Source: Ligilactobacillus aviarius subsp. aviarius DSM 20655 (lineage in GTDB: Bacteria; Bacillota; Bacilli; Lactobacillales; Lactobacillaceae). Taken from it: a stretch of 64,000 nt of DNA. The DNA lies in NCBI RefSeq assembly GCF_001436315.1, contig NZ_AYZA01000016.1:62001-126000 (forward strand). Reading direction: 5' to 3'. Below are positions 54,021-64,000 of the stretch, in pieces. The notes under the pieces were generated by a model. The model searched no databases and had not been told where the DNA came from. It worked only from the letters and a program-made list of their open reading frames with translations. The first letter of the stretch is position 1. Each line of letters begins with the position of its first letter. A program made the translations under genes and the position numbers.

Positions 54021-55005
54021 AAATTTCATTTGGATAAAAAATAATCTTTGTATCCGAAACGCCGCACTCCTGCTTTAAGGTTTCTTCAATCTGTTCAGCA
54101 AGAATAAATGATTCTTTAACAGTCATCTTCCCACTAACTGTTACCTCGGCTTCAACGGTCACCAAACTTCCGTTATAGTGTGCTGTTAAGCCCGGGACGG
54201 ATTTGATTTGCGGATTATTTAAAATTACTTTTTTGTATTTTTCTTCTTTTCGCGGATTAAAGTAATCAGCAAGGTTCAAACTGCTTTTAAGAAAAATTTT
54301 AAATCCCGAGTACAGAATGAAACAACCAATAATGATACTGGCAACACTGTCGACCCACCGAATGCCAAATTTCCACATTACAAAAATTGAAACGGCAGTT
54401 CCAACACTCGTTAAAATATCACCCAGACTGTCTTGGGCCGAAGCTAACAACGCTGCGCTGTTGGTCTTTTTACCACTTGAATAGTTAATGATATAAATCA
54501 AAAGAATCAAAATAACGGAAATCCCAGCTCCAACAATTCCAATTGGATTCGGGATTTTTTGTGTCTTAAGATTCATTAATGCGTGAATCCCGCCGCTAAT
54601 AATATTGACTGCAATTCCAATCATCAAAATCGAAGTTACAAGCGTAAAAATCGTTTCAAAGCGGAAGCGTGATAAACGCACCCTTTTCTGGTTACTCAAC
54701 TCATTTTGATCACTCACCGGAAATCCAATCAGCCGCGTTTCATCTTCATCACTGGCAATGTGAATTCCAACAATCAATAGGAACGTCGAAATCACCCCGG
54801 ATAAGTTATTAAAGGCATCCGCTTTTAAAACCTCCGCCCCACTCTGGATTGCAAGCCAATATTCGATCAGGAAAATTAAAACATACGTCAGAACATTAAA
54901 AAACAAATTACGTTTAACGACGCGATAGTTTTTGAATTGTTCCGATTGCAACTTTTCCCACGTCACACTTTCATTTTCTTCATATGAGTTATCTTTTTTT
55001 ACCAT
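54019..55005 (-). CDS. Cation diffusion facilitator family transporter
   Basis: A 328-residue CDF protein: about six membrane segments followed by a cytoplasmic domain of about 85 residues. The first metal-site motif in segment 2 is LKADAFNNLSG (Asp kept, the second Asp replaced by Asn) and the second in segment 5 is SAQDSLGD (two Asp). Such a site set differs from the HxxxD of zinc exporters and is closer to the DxxxD types that move Mn(II) or Fe(II), but metal choice is not certain. It starts inside the end of the phosphoesterase gene (7-base overlap), so the two are coupled. Confidence 0.9.
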   Translation of the reverse strand: MVKKDNSYEENESVTWEKLQSEQFKNYRVVKRNLFFNVLTYVLIFLIEYWLAIQSGAEVLKADAFNNLSGVISTFLLIVGIHIASDEDETRLIGFPVSDQNELSNQKRVRLSRFRFETIFTLVTSILMIGIAVNIISGGIHALMNLKTQKIPNPIGIVGAGISVILILLIYIINYSSGKKTNSAALLASAQDSLGDILTSVGTAVSIFVMWKFGIRWVDSVASIIIGCFILYSGFKIFLKSSLNLADYFNPRKEEKYKKVILNNPQIKSVPGLTAHYNGSLVTVEAEVTVSGKMTVKESFILAEQIEETLKQECGVSDTKIIFYPNEI

Positions 55006-55838
55006 TCAATCTTCTCCACGTTTGATAATGCTTGCGTTAAGTAATCGCACTTTTGATTTTCAGCAGCAACTTTTGCTTGATTGAACGTAAACTTTCCGGT
55101 CCGCAATAATTCTTCATATAGATCATAGTATGGAATTTCCCGTTCATGGGCAATTTGCAATTCCTTTTCTAAGTCATAAGGAACATTACGTTGATCCCAA
55201 CTTAAAACACTTCGATGATTGATCGTTAAAATGCCGTAACTGGCTTTTCCACTGATTTCTAACCGATCAGATACTGGCATTCCAACACTTCCGGGATTGA
55301 AAATGTACCGGCCATCATTCGTCATCCGTAAAATTGAACGATGCGTATGGCCGTAAATTCCAACGTCCGCATCAGTTTGACTCATCAATTCGTCAAAATT
55401 AGCCTGTTCATTTGTTGGATAACTGAAACCGCCGCGGCATTTAGTTGGAGTCGAATGAAAAATATTAAAAGTAATTTCTTCGACTTTAATTTCCTGTCTC
55501 AATGGTAATTGGGATAACCAATCAAATTTTGCTTTTCCAAGTTTTTCCCGGTCATACGTCGAAGTAATGATCGCCATAATTGCTTTTGGATTATTTTCAA
55601 AATCCGTGAATTGATGATCAATCAAACTTCGATAAACCGCCTCATGATTCCCAATGATCCACGTTAACGGGTTAACCTGTTGAAGGGCTTCAACACATTC
55701 CAACGGCTCTGGCCCGCGATTCGTAATGTCACCTAAAACAATGTAATCATCAACGTTTTGTTTTTGGGCATCTTCCAATACAGCCTTCAATGCTTGATAG
55801 TTCCCATGACTATCGCCGATCAATGCTAATTTTCGCAT
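54999..55838 (-). CDS. Calcineurin-like metallophosphoesterase
   Basis: A 279-residue cytoplasmic enzyme of the YfcE/PrpE-type phosphoesterase group. The metal-binding motifs are complete: GDSHGN (8-13), GDITNRG, GNHEAV, FHSTP and GHTHRS, with NPGSVGMP as the C-terminal family mark. It hydrolyses a phosphomono- or diester with Mn(II) or similar ions; the substrate is unknown. Coupling with a CDF transporter gene that may export Mn(II) suggests a metal link, by inference. The ATG follows GAGGGATTGAG. Confidence 0.9.
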   Translation of the reverse strand: MRKLALIGDSHGNYQALKAVLEDAQKQNVDDYIVLGDITNRGPEPLECVEALQQVNPLTWIIGNHEAVYRSLIDHQFTDFENNPKAIMAIITSTYDREKLGKAKFDWLSQLPLRQEIKVEEITFNIFHSTPTKCRGGFSYPTNEQANFDELMSQTDADVGIYGHTHRSILRMTNDGRYIFNPGSVGMPVSDRLEISGKASYGILTINHRSVLSWDQRNVPYDLEKELQIAHEREIPYYDLYEELLRTGKFTFNQAKVAAENQKCDYLTQALSNVEKIEW

Positions 55839-55902
55839 CTCAATCCCTCGCTTTAGTTTGATCTTTACTTTTAATCTTAATCATTCCGTTAATAATTGAC
55901 AA

Positions 55903-56250
55903 TTACTTGGCTGTTAACTTTGCACTTTCTTTGATAAGTCCTAAGAGCTCATCTGCCGTCAGTGAAGTCAAATTAACCGCAACCGTATTCCAATGAACTT
56001 TATTCATATGATATCCAGGATAAAATCCCGTTTCACTTTGTCTTAAAATGTCACCTTTATCTGGATCAAGCTTAATATCAATCAATAATTGACCGTCAAT
56101 TTCAAAAATCAGCGCCATGATTTTATTATTCGATTGATGTTTGATAACCGTCCATTTGATTTTTTCATGACTATTCAGTCCGTTAAACGGATAACATTCA
56201 TAACCATCTGTATTAGCTAATACCAAATCAATTAATTCCTGCCGTTCCAA
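55903..56250 (-). CDS. MmcQ/YjbR-family protein
   Basis: A 115-residue protein of the YjbR/MmcQ family (CyaY-like fold). FYPGYHMNKVHWNTV is the family signature, with IKLDPDKGDILRQ before it. Members are small cytoplasmic proteins, sometimes annotated as DNA-binding, without a firmly known function. It begins with TTG at 56250 after AAAGGGTG; there is no alternative ATG near the N-terminus. It lies 64 bases upstream of the phosphoesterase gene on the same strand and may share its transcript. Confidence 0.9.
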   Translation of the reverse strand: MERQELIDLVLANTDGYECYPFNGLNSHEKIKWTVIKHQSNNKIMALIFEIDGQLLIDIKLDPDKGDILRQSETGFYPGYHMNKVHWNTVAVNLTSLTADELLGLIKESAKLTAK

Positions 56251-56271
56251 TGTTTCACCCTTTTCCGTTTG

Positions 56272-56287
56272 TGTTTCACATGAAACA
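56272..56287. promoter_or_regulatory. parS-like palindrome 2
   Basis: TGTTTCACATGAAACA, the exact reverse complement of the copy at 53967, upstream of the YjbR gene. Confidence 0.45.
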
Positions 56288-56293
56288 TTATAT

Positions 56294-56323
56294 AAAAAAG
56301 GTTCTGGCTTCCACCAGAACCTT
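56294..56323 (-). terminator. Terminator of the bgl operon
   Basis: AAGGTTCTGG and CCAGAACCTT pair around TGGAAG on the minus strand, followed by TTTTAT. Confidence 0.88.
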
Positions 56324-56331
56324 CTTGATGA

Positions 56332-57792
<1,461 letters not shown>

Positions 57793-57801
57793 TCAAACCT
57801 C

Positions 57802-59790
<1,989 letters not shown>

Positions 59791-59796
59791 TTAAAA

Positions 59797-59895
59797 CAAA
59801 AAGCCCAAATTTAACCGCATTATATAGAATCATCATGCTGATCATTCCATATAAATTGATTAAATTTGAGCTAATGCCTAATTGAATAGTAACAC
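59797..59895 (-). promoter_or_regulatory. RAT site and terminator between licT and bglP
   Basis: Minus strand: GTGTTACTATTCAATTAGGCA (a ribonucleic antiterminator, 59875-59895), directly followed by a long hairpin with GCTCAAATTTAA / TTAAATTTGGGC at its base and a T5 run near 59797. LicT bound to the RAT would prevent the terminator and let transcription enter bglP. Confidence 0.85.
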
Positions 59896-59901
59896 GCGAA
59901 T

Positions 59902-60750
59902 TTAATCATCTGTCTGACGATGAGTTACCCGCCAAACATGTAATATTAAGTAAACTTTATCATCTGGATTTAACTGCCAGCCATTCTTATTGGTAAGAAA
60001 CGTATTGATTCGTTCAACCGTTTCGGCTGCTTGCGGGTAACGTTGCCGCATAATTTCCAAAACCGCAGGATCAAGTTCCTGTCCTTGATGCCATTTACCA
60101 CTAAGATGTTGAACCATTAGTGACCGTAAATGGTTCACGAACCGATTATAGTTAAATGAATCATGATCAAGTTCAATATGATAATCATACTGGACAATTG
60201 AAACGATTCCCGCAATCAACTGCGTAATTTTAACGGTATCTTGCAACTTGGTTCCATCGCTTTCAGCATCAAGCAAATGATAAGTCATAAAGATCTGCTC
60301 ACTTGCCGGTAATTTGACTGAAAGCTCGCTTTCAATCAGCTGAATTGCCTCACACGCTAATTTGTATTCGTTTGGAAAAAGATGCTTGACGTTCCACCGG
60401 ACAGTTCCATCCGGAATTTCAATTCCATCTAAAGAACGTTTCAATGCAAAATCAATGTGATCAACCAACACAAAGTATTGATAATCGGAAAAATTAAGGT
60501 TCCCCTTTTGAGCAAGCATTGCTGTCACCTTTGAAGTTACTTCAATGGCTTGCGGCCGGATATTTTTGAATTCTTCAATTTCAGGCGTATTTGAATCAGA
60601 TGGAACAAACCGCCGTTCAATCTTCCCTTCATCAACTAAGTCTCCCGGATGTTTGCCAAATCCGATTCCATTCCCGATAATTACATATTCTTTTCCGGAA
60701 TCATCTTCAACTAATGCTGCGTTGTTATTGAAATTCTTGAGATATCTCAT
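59902..60750 (-). CDS. licT: LicT/BglG-family transcription antiterminator
   Basis: A 282-residue RNA-binding antiterminator: CAT domain at residues 1-55 (NNNAALVEDDSGKEYVIIGNG and GIGFGKHPGD), PRD1 at about 65-170 and PRD2 at about 175-280, each with two conserved His (for example VDHIDFAL and DHDSFNYNRFVNHLR). Dephosphorylated by the transporter when substrate is present and phosphorylated by HPr at PRD2, it binds RAT RNA and stops termination. RAT sites precede both this gene and bglP, so it controls its own synthesis as well. GAGGAG lies upstream of the ATG. Confidence 0.96.
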   Translation of the reverse strand: MRYLKNFNNNAALVEDDSGKEYVIIGNGIGFGKHPGDLVDEGKIERRFVPSDSNTPEIEEFKNIRPQAIEVTSKVTAMLAQKGNLNFSDYQYFVLVDHIDFALKRSLDGIEIPDGTVRWNVKHLFPNEYKLACEAIQLIESELSVKLPASEQIFMTYHLLDAESDGTKLQDTVKITQLIAGIVSIVQYDYHIELDHDSFNYNRFVNHLRSLMVQHLSGKWHQGQELDPAVLEIMRQRYPQAAETVERINTFLTNKNGWQLNPDDKVYLILHVWRVTHRQTDD

Positions 60751-60771
60751 AACTTTTTCTCCTCAATACAC

Positions 60772-60858
60772 AAAAAGTCTACAACTTAAGAGTACATCAA
60801 ATTAGTTTATCAGCTACCCTTAACTTGTAGACTTATGCCTGATCGAATCAGTAACACG
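60772..60858 (-). promoter_or_regulatory. RAT site and terminator in the licT leader
   Basis: Minus strand: GTGTTACTGATTCGATCAGGC (RAT, about 60835-60856), overlapped by a terminator with AAGTCTACAAGTTAAG and CTTAAGTTGTAGACTT at its base and a T5 run (60772 side). It matches the LicT/SacY RAT pattern TGTTACTG...CAGGCA. Confidence 0.9.
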
Positions 60859-60873
60859 TCCTTTACAAAGATT

Positions 60874-60902
60874 ATATTACATATAATTGTAAGCGCTGTC
60901 AA
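60874..60902 (-). promoter_or_regulatory. licT-bglP-bglA promoter with perfect cre
   Basis: Minus-strand -35 TTGACA (60897-60902) and a -10 TAATAT (60874-60879), 17 bases apart. TTGTAAGCGCTGTCAA (plus, 60887-60902) fits every fixed position of the CcpA consensus and covers the -35. Confidence 0.85.
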
Positions 60903-60912
60903 TATTAAAAAT

Positions 60913-60942
60913 AAAAAATAGAAGAAATTTCTTTCTTCTATT
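60913..60942 (-). terminator. Terminator of the NADH oxidase gene
   Basis: AATAGAAGAAA-GAAA-TTTCTTCTATT on the minus strand, followed by TTTTATT. Confidence 0.85.
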
Positions 60943-60953
60943 CTTACCATTAA

Positions 60954-62300
60954 CTATTTCGTTTCATTTGCCTTATCGACGGCTGCCATCGCAACCTTAT
61001 TTAACCAGTTTAATGGCTGGTCAAAGTTTGGTTGGAATAACATATCAACACCGGCAAGGTCTTCAATTGTCATTTTGTTTTGAATTGCAAGTGATAATAC
61101 GTTGGCCGATTGTGATACATCATGTTTGCTATAAACGGCTCCACCTAAGATTCGGTGCGTCGCTGGATCCCAAACTAACCGGGAAACAACTGGCGTCGTT
61201 GTAAGCATGAATTCCGGCCGGTAATTTTCTTCAGTCGTCACTGAATCAACTGTTAGCCCCCGTGCTTCGGCACCTTCAACCGTTAAACCAGAAGCTGCCA
61301 TACATGTGCCGAATAATTCAACGGCTGAGGTCGCTTGCGTTCCCATGTATTTGACGGTTGGCTTATCAATATTTTGCCCAATTAAAATTCCTTGGTGGAT
61401 CGCATTAGTTGCCAATGGAATGTAATCTGCTTTGCCCGTTGGATTGTAATGAACGTTGGTTGCATCACCGGCAGCATAAATATCCGGATCGCTAGTTTGC
61501 ATGTATTCATTTGTCCGAATAGCTTTGTTCGGAAGCATATCGAGCTTGCCTTCTGCTAACTTGGTATTCGGTTTGAAGCCGGCACACCAAACCGCAATGT
61601 CAGCTTCATACTCGCCCTTATCGGTTTTCACGATGACCTGGTCACCCGCATCTTCAAAGGATTGAACCTTTTGTCCTAATGCTAACTTTGTACCGTGATC
61701 CCGATATTCTTGTTCAATTCGGTCACTGATTTCCTTATCAAAGTTCTTATATAAAACCCGTGGGAATGCATCGATCAAGGTTACATCTTTCCCAGCCGTT
61801 GTTGCCTGTTCTGACAATTCAGCGCCAATGTAGCCGGCCCCAATGATCACCGCTTTTTCAATTCCTGCAAATTTTTCACGTAAAACTTGAGCATCACCGT
61901 AATCCTTGCAAAGGTAAACTTTAGGATTATCAATGCCTTTGATTGGAGGTACGACCGGTAACGAACCGGTAGTGATAATCAGTTTGTCATAGTCTTGAAC
62001 GAATTCTTTCCCGCTATTCAAATCCTTAACCTTTAGTTGCTTAGCGTTAGGATCGATGTTCAAAACTTCATGTTGCATTTTCATGTGCGCCCCGATTTTT
62101 TCAAGCTCTTTCGGACTTGAATAGAACATTTTATTCGGGTCTGCAATGTGATTGCCCACCCATAATGCGATTCCGCATGAAAGGAATGAGACGTTGTCGT
62201 TTCTTTCAAAAACCGTGACATCGTAATCAGGATGATCTTTTAAAATTTGCATCGTTGCAAATGTTCCTGCGTGGGTTGCACCAATAATACTGATTTTCAT
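60954..62300 (-). CDS. nox: NADH oxidase (flavoprotein, probably water-forming)
   Basis: A 448-residue FAD enzyme of the NADH oxidase/peroxidase/CoA-disulfide reductase group. ISIIGATHAGTFA is the FAD-binding motif with active His10, FLSCGIALW holds the redox Cys42, IIGAGYIGAE the NADH-binding glycines and YAAGDATNVHY the second FAD contact. In lactobacilli such enzymes reduce O2 to water and regenerate NAD. Water as the product is inferred from the single Cys type, as CoA-disulfide reductases share it. GAGGTG lies upstream of the ATG. It is monocistronic. Confidence 0.92.
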   Translation of the reverse strand: MKISIIGATHAGTFATMQILKDHPDYDVTVFERNDNVSFLSCGIALWVGNHIADPNKMFYSSPKELEKIGAHMKMQHEVLNIDPNAKQLKVKDLNSGKEFVQDYDKLIITTGSLPVVPPIKGIDNPKVYLCKDYGDAQVLREKFAGIEKAVIIGAGYIGAELSEQATTAGKDVTLIDAFPRVLYKNFDKEISDRIEQEYRDHGTKLALGQKVQSFEDAGDQVIVKTDKGEYEADIAVWCAGFKPNTKLAEGKLDMLPNKAIRTNEYMQTSDPDIYAAGDATNVHYNPTGKADYIPLATNAIHQGILIGQNIDKPTVKYMGTQATSAVELFGTCMAASGLTVEGAEARGLTVDSVTTEENYRPEFMLTTTPVVSRLVWDPATHRILGGAVYSKHDVSQSANVLSLAIQNKMTIEDLAGVDMLFQPNFDQPLNWLNKVAMAAVDKANETK

Positions 62301-62367
62301 TTGTCAGCACCTCTTTATATGTAATTTCACTTTAAGAATACTTAAAGAGGTTCCAACTTGCAAATGA

Positions 62368-62976
62368 TTACTCTGCTTTATCAGAAAGATTTTCAATCAC
62401 TGTACATGGCGTCCCGGCTGCAACCACATCTGCCGGAAGATCATGCGTTACAATGCTTCCTGAACGAATGACCGTATTGGCACCAATCGTGATTCCCGGT
62501 AAAACCGTAATGTCATTTCCAATTGAAACATGACTGCCAATCGTAATTGGATGATCACTGCACCAATGATCTGCCCTCTTTTGCGGATCAAATGCATGGT
62601 TTGAGGTATAAATGCCGCAGTTATCACCTACTTGAACGTAATCGCCGATTTTAATCACATTACAATCAATTACCTTTAAATTCTGCCCGGCATAAAAATG
62701 ATCACCAACATGCAAATTAAACCCAAACTCAGTAATAAATCCTTTACCGATTTCAGCATGAGTTCCTAAATCGCCAAAAAGATCCCTTATCAGCTGCATT
62801 TCGCCATGACCGGTTTGCGCAAACGTTTGATTAAACTGACGGCAAACATAAAAGGCATGGTTGCGTGCCTGTTCAATTAGCGGGTCATAATCATAGTACA
62901 ATTTTCCTGTATTTGTAATTTGCTTAACATGTTCAATTTCTGCAGCCGTTAACGCTTGATGCATTTCTAAGTCCAA
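62368..62976 (-). CDS. Maltose/galactoside O-acetyltransferase family protein
   Basis: A 202-residue left-handed beta-helix acetyltransferase (LacA/Maa/NodL type). An N-terminal helical part is followed by hexapeptide repeats such as ITIGSHVSIGNDITVLPG. The catalytic His is present in GIYTSNHAFDPQKR. It uses acetyl-CoA to acetylate sugars, possibly to detoxify non-metabolised sugars. The start appears to be TTG at 62976, five bases after AAGGTG; an in-frame ATG four codons later is 17 bases away. It is divergent from a close paralogue at 63037. Confidence 0.88.
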   Translation of the reverse strand: MDLEMHQALTAAEIEHVKQITNTGKLYYDYDPLIEQARNHAFYVCRQFNQTFAQTGHGEMQLIRDLFGDLGTHAEIGKGFITEFGFNLHVGDHFYAGQNLKVIDCNVIKIGDYVQVGDNCGIYTSNHAFDPQKRADHWCSDHPITIGSHVSIGNDITVLPGITIGANTVIRSGSIVTHDLPADVVAAGTPCTVIENLSDKAE

Positions 62977-63028
62977 AGTTTCACCTTCAATGCGGTATAC
63001 TTAAGGTAATTATAAACCTTTAAAGAGG

Positions 63029-63044
63029 AGTTTCACATGAAACA
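63029..63044. promoter_or_regulatory. parS-like palindrome 3
   Basis: AGTTTCACATGAAACA overlaps the start codon of the second acetyltransferase gene; it differs from the copies at 53967 and 56272 in the outer base. Confidence 0.3.
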
Positions 63045-63603
63045 AACAATTGAAGAAGTTAACCAGTTGATCAATAACCAAGAATTTGATGCCCGTGATC
63101 CCCACATCATGGCTGCCTACCAAAAAGCATTTAATCAGTGTTTTGAATATAACCAGCAAGTTGATCAAAATCACGGCTACAATTTAGAATTACTGTCAGC
63201 CCTTTTCCATCAAATCGGAACTGATCCTTATATTGAACCAGATTTCCATTGCCAGTTTGGATTCAATATTACAATGGGAAATGAAGTTTTTTTGAATCAC
63301 GATTGTACCCTAATGGACTACGCTCCGATCACGATCGGTAATCAAGCAAACATTGCCCCCAAAGTTGGCATGTATACGGCACAACCTGCCCTTGATCCGC
63401 AAAAACGGGAGCATCATATTATGACTGCGCAACCAATTACCATCAAAAACAATGTCTGGATTGGCGGCAACGTCTGCATTCTTGGCGGCGTCACCATCGG
63501 CAACAACGCAATTATTGGAGCTGGCAGCGTCGTTGATCATGACGTTCCCGATAATGCCGTGGTTGTCGGAAATCCGGCAAAAGTTATTCGAATCATTAAA
63601 TAA
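63037..63603 (+). CDS. LbH acetyltransferase paralogue lacking the catalytic His
   Basis: A 188-residue paralogue of the preceding protein with the same fold: helical N-terminus, hexapeptide repeats (ITIGNQANIAPKV, then VWIGGNVCILGGVTIGN) and the C-terminal VVGNPAKVIRIIK. At the active site, where the family has YTATHPxDP with a catalytic His, this protein reads GMYTAQPALDP: position 117 is Pro. The rest of the acetyl-CoA site looks normal. It may be inactive, use another residue, or act with its partner in a mixed trimer. The ATG follows GAGGAG by six bases. Confidence 0.85.
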   Translation: MKQTIEEVNQLINNQEFDARDPHIMAAYQKAFNQCFEYNQQVDQNHGYNLELLSALFHQIGTDPYIEPDFHCQFGFNITMGNEVFLNHDCTLMDYAPITIGNQANIAPKVGMYTAQPALDPQKREHHIMTAQPITIKNNVWIGGNVCILGGVTIGNNAIIGAGSVVDHDVPDNAVVVGNPAKVIRIIK

Positions 63604-63633
63604 AAGAACCCGAGAAGTTCTCGGGTTCTTTTT
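63603..63633. terminator. Bidirectional terminator
   Basis: AAAGAACCCGAGAA and TTCTCGGGTTCTTTTT form a perfect stem with a one-base loop centre, between two convergent genes. Confidence 0.92.
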
Positions 63634-63634
63634 A

Positions 63635-64000
63635 CTATGCTTTTCTTCGATAAATTCCATATGCGATAAACATCAAAACGACCCACCCGCATGCAAAGAG
63701 CAATGCGAACGCCATTTCTTTTTGTAATAACAATAGTCCTAAAATTCCAATAAAGAATGCCATCGTTACAAAGTTAGAAATTGGATAAAGCGGCATCTTG
63801 AAGCTGGTTCCTTCAGGATTTTGCCGCCGATATTTATAATGACACCAAATTAAGGTCAACCAGACAAAGATGAAGCAGACCGTCGAGATGTCTGAAATAA
63901 TTTCAAAAATTTTGGCTGGAAGAATAAAGTTTAAAACGACAATGATCAATAACGTTAGTGATGAGAAGACTAACGATGTGACCGGCACACTTCGATTATT
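63635..64000 (-). CDS. Amino acid permease, C-terminal part (runs off the window)
   Basis: The last 122 codons of a permease whose frame stays open to the window edge. NRSVPVTSLVFSS at the open end is the loop-to-helix segment found before segment 9 of AAT-family (APC superfamily) amino acid permeases, followed by four hydrophobic segments and a short basic tail (YRRKA). WCHYKYRR and the spacing match lysine- or aromatic-amino-acid-type permeases; the substrate cannot be told from this part. No internal start is intended: the GTG near the edge is part of a longer gene. Confidence 0.88.
   Translation of the reverse strand, partial: NNRSVPVTSLVFSSLTLLIIVVLNFILPAKIFEIISDISTVCFIFVWLTLIWCHYKYRRQNPEGTSFKMPLYPISNFVTMAFFIGILGLLLLQKEMAFALLFACGWVVLMFIAYGIYRRKA

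Overview
The window looks like the chromosome of a lactic acid bacterium of the Lactobacillaceae; I do not assign a species. Reasons: moderately low G+C content (judged by eye), strong AGGAGG-type ribosome binding sites with occasional TTG and GTG starts, many 16-bp CcpA (cre) sites, a Leloir operon with a LacS-type GPH:EIIA transporter, a sortase (LPQTG) surface protein, a water-forming-type NADH oxidase, an Rgg regulator and vitamin salvage through ECF/BioY-type transporters. It is ordinary chromosome with metabolic islands. I saw no rRNA, tRNA, CRISPR array, transposase or phage gene.

Layout. 1-8 kb: a ClC chloride transporter, then a MupG/DUF871 glycosidase with lactose/cellobiose-family PTS IIA, IIB and two tandem, nearly identical IIC genes, each unit with its own cre-controlled promoter, then a zinc alcohol dehydrogenase. 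8-18.6 kb: a galactoside regulon. galK-galT-alpha-galactosidase-sucrose phosphorylase run leftward from a promoter whose spacer holds a GalR-like operator. galR is divergent. galE and a GPH:EIIA sugar transporter follow; the transporter is broken by a one-base frameshift. 18.9-22.6 kb: a GadC-like amino acid antiporter and PepO. 22.7-26.2 kb: a copper island with a Met-rich DUF4396 protein, a cop box, two cupredoxin-like proteins and a CopA-type ATPase without a metal-binding head. 26.2-33 kb: an oxalate module (AEC transporter, OatA-like acyltransferase, frc, oxc). 33-35 kb: a candidate small RNA and two TauE/SafE permeases.

35-44 kb: an unknown charged protein, a Ser-rich LPQTG adhesin, purA-purB, an SDR resembling clostridial 7-alpha-hydroxysteroid dehydrogenases, and a pyridoxine-type salvage operon (kinase, DUF436, ECF S component). 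44-50.7 kb: birA, an unknown gene and bioY behind a BirA box, a DUF4767 lipoprotein, Rgg followed by a penicillin-V-acylase-like hydrolase, and a TMEM175-type channel. 50.7-56.3 kb: an unrecognised 30-residue gene, an Eis-like acetyltransferase, PgpA, an atypical epimerase, a CDF transporter, a phosphoesterase and a YjbR protein. 56.3-64 kb: licT-bglP-bglA with two RAT/terminator switches, NADH oxidase, two divergent LbH acetyltransferases (one without its catalytic His) and the end of an amino acid permease.

How the parts fit. Carbon catabolite control is the common thread: cre sites sit on the PTS, galactoside and aryl-beta-glucoside promoters. The sugar genes feed alpha-galactosides, sucrose, galactose and beta-glucosides into glycolysis. 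Oxalate, copper and amino acid exchange suggest a gut, plant or fermented-food niche. The least explained items are the RNA-like element at 33.1-33.3 kb, the 30-aa gene at 50.7 kb, the short transcript opposite rgg, the twin cupredoxin copper cassette and three parS-like palindromes.
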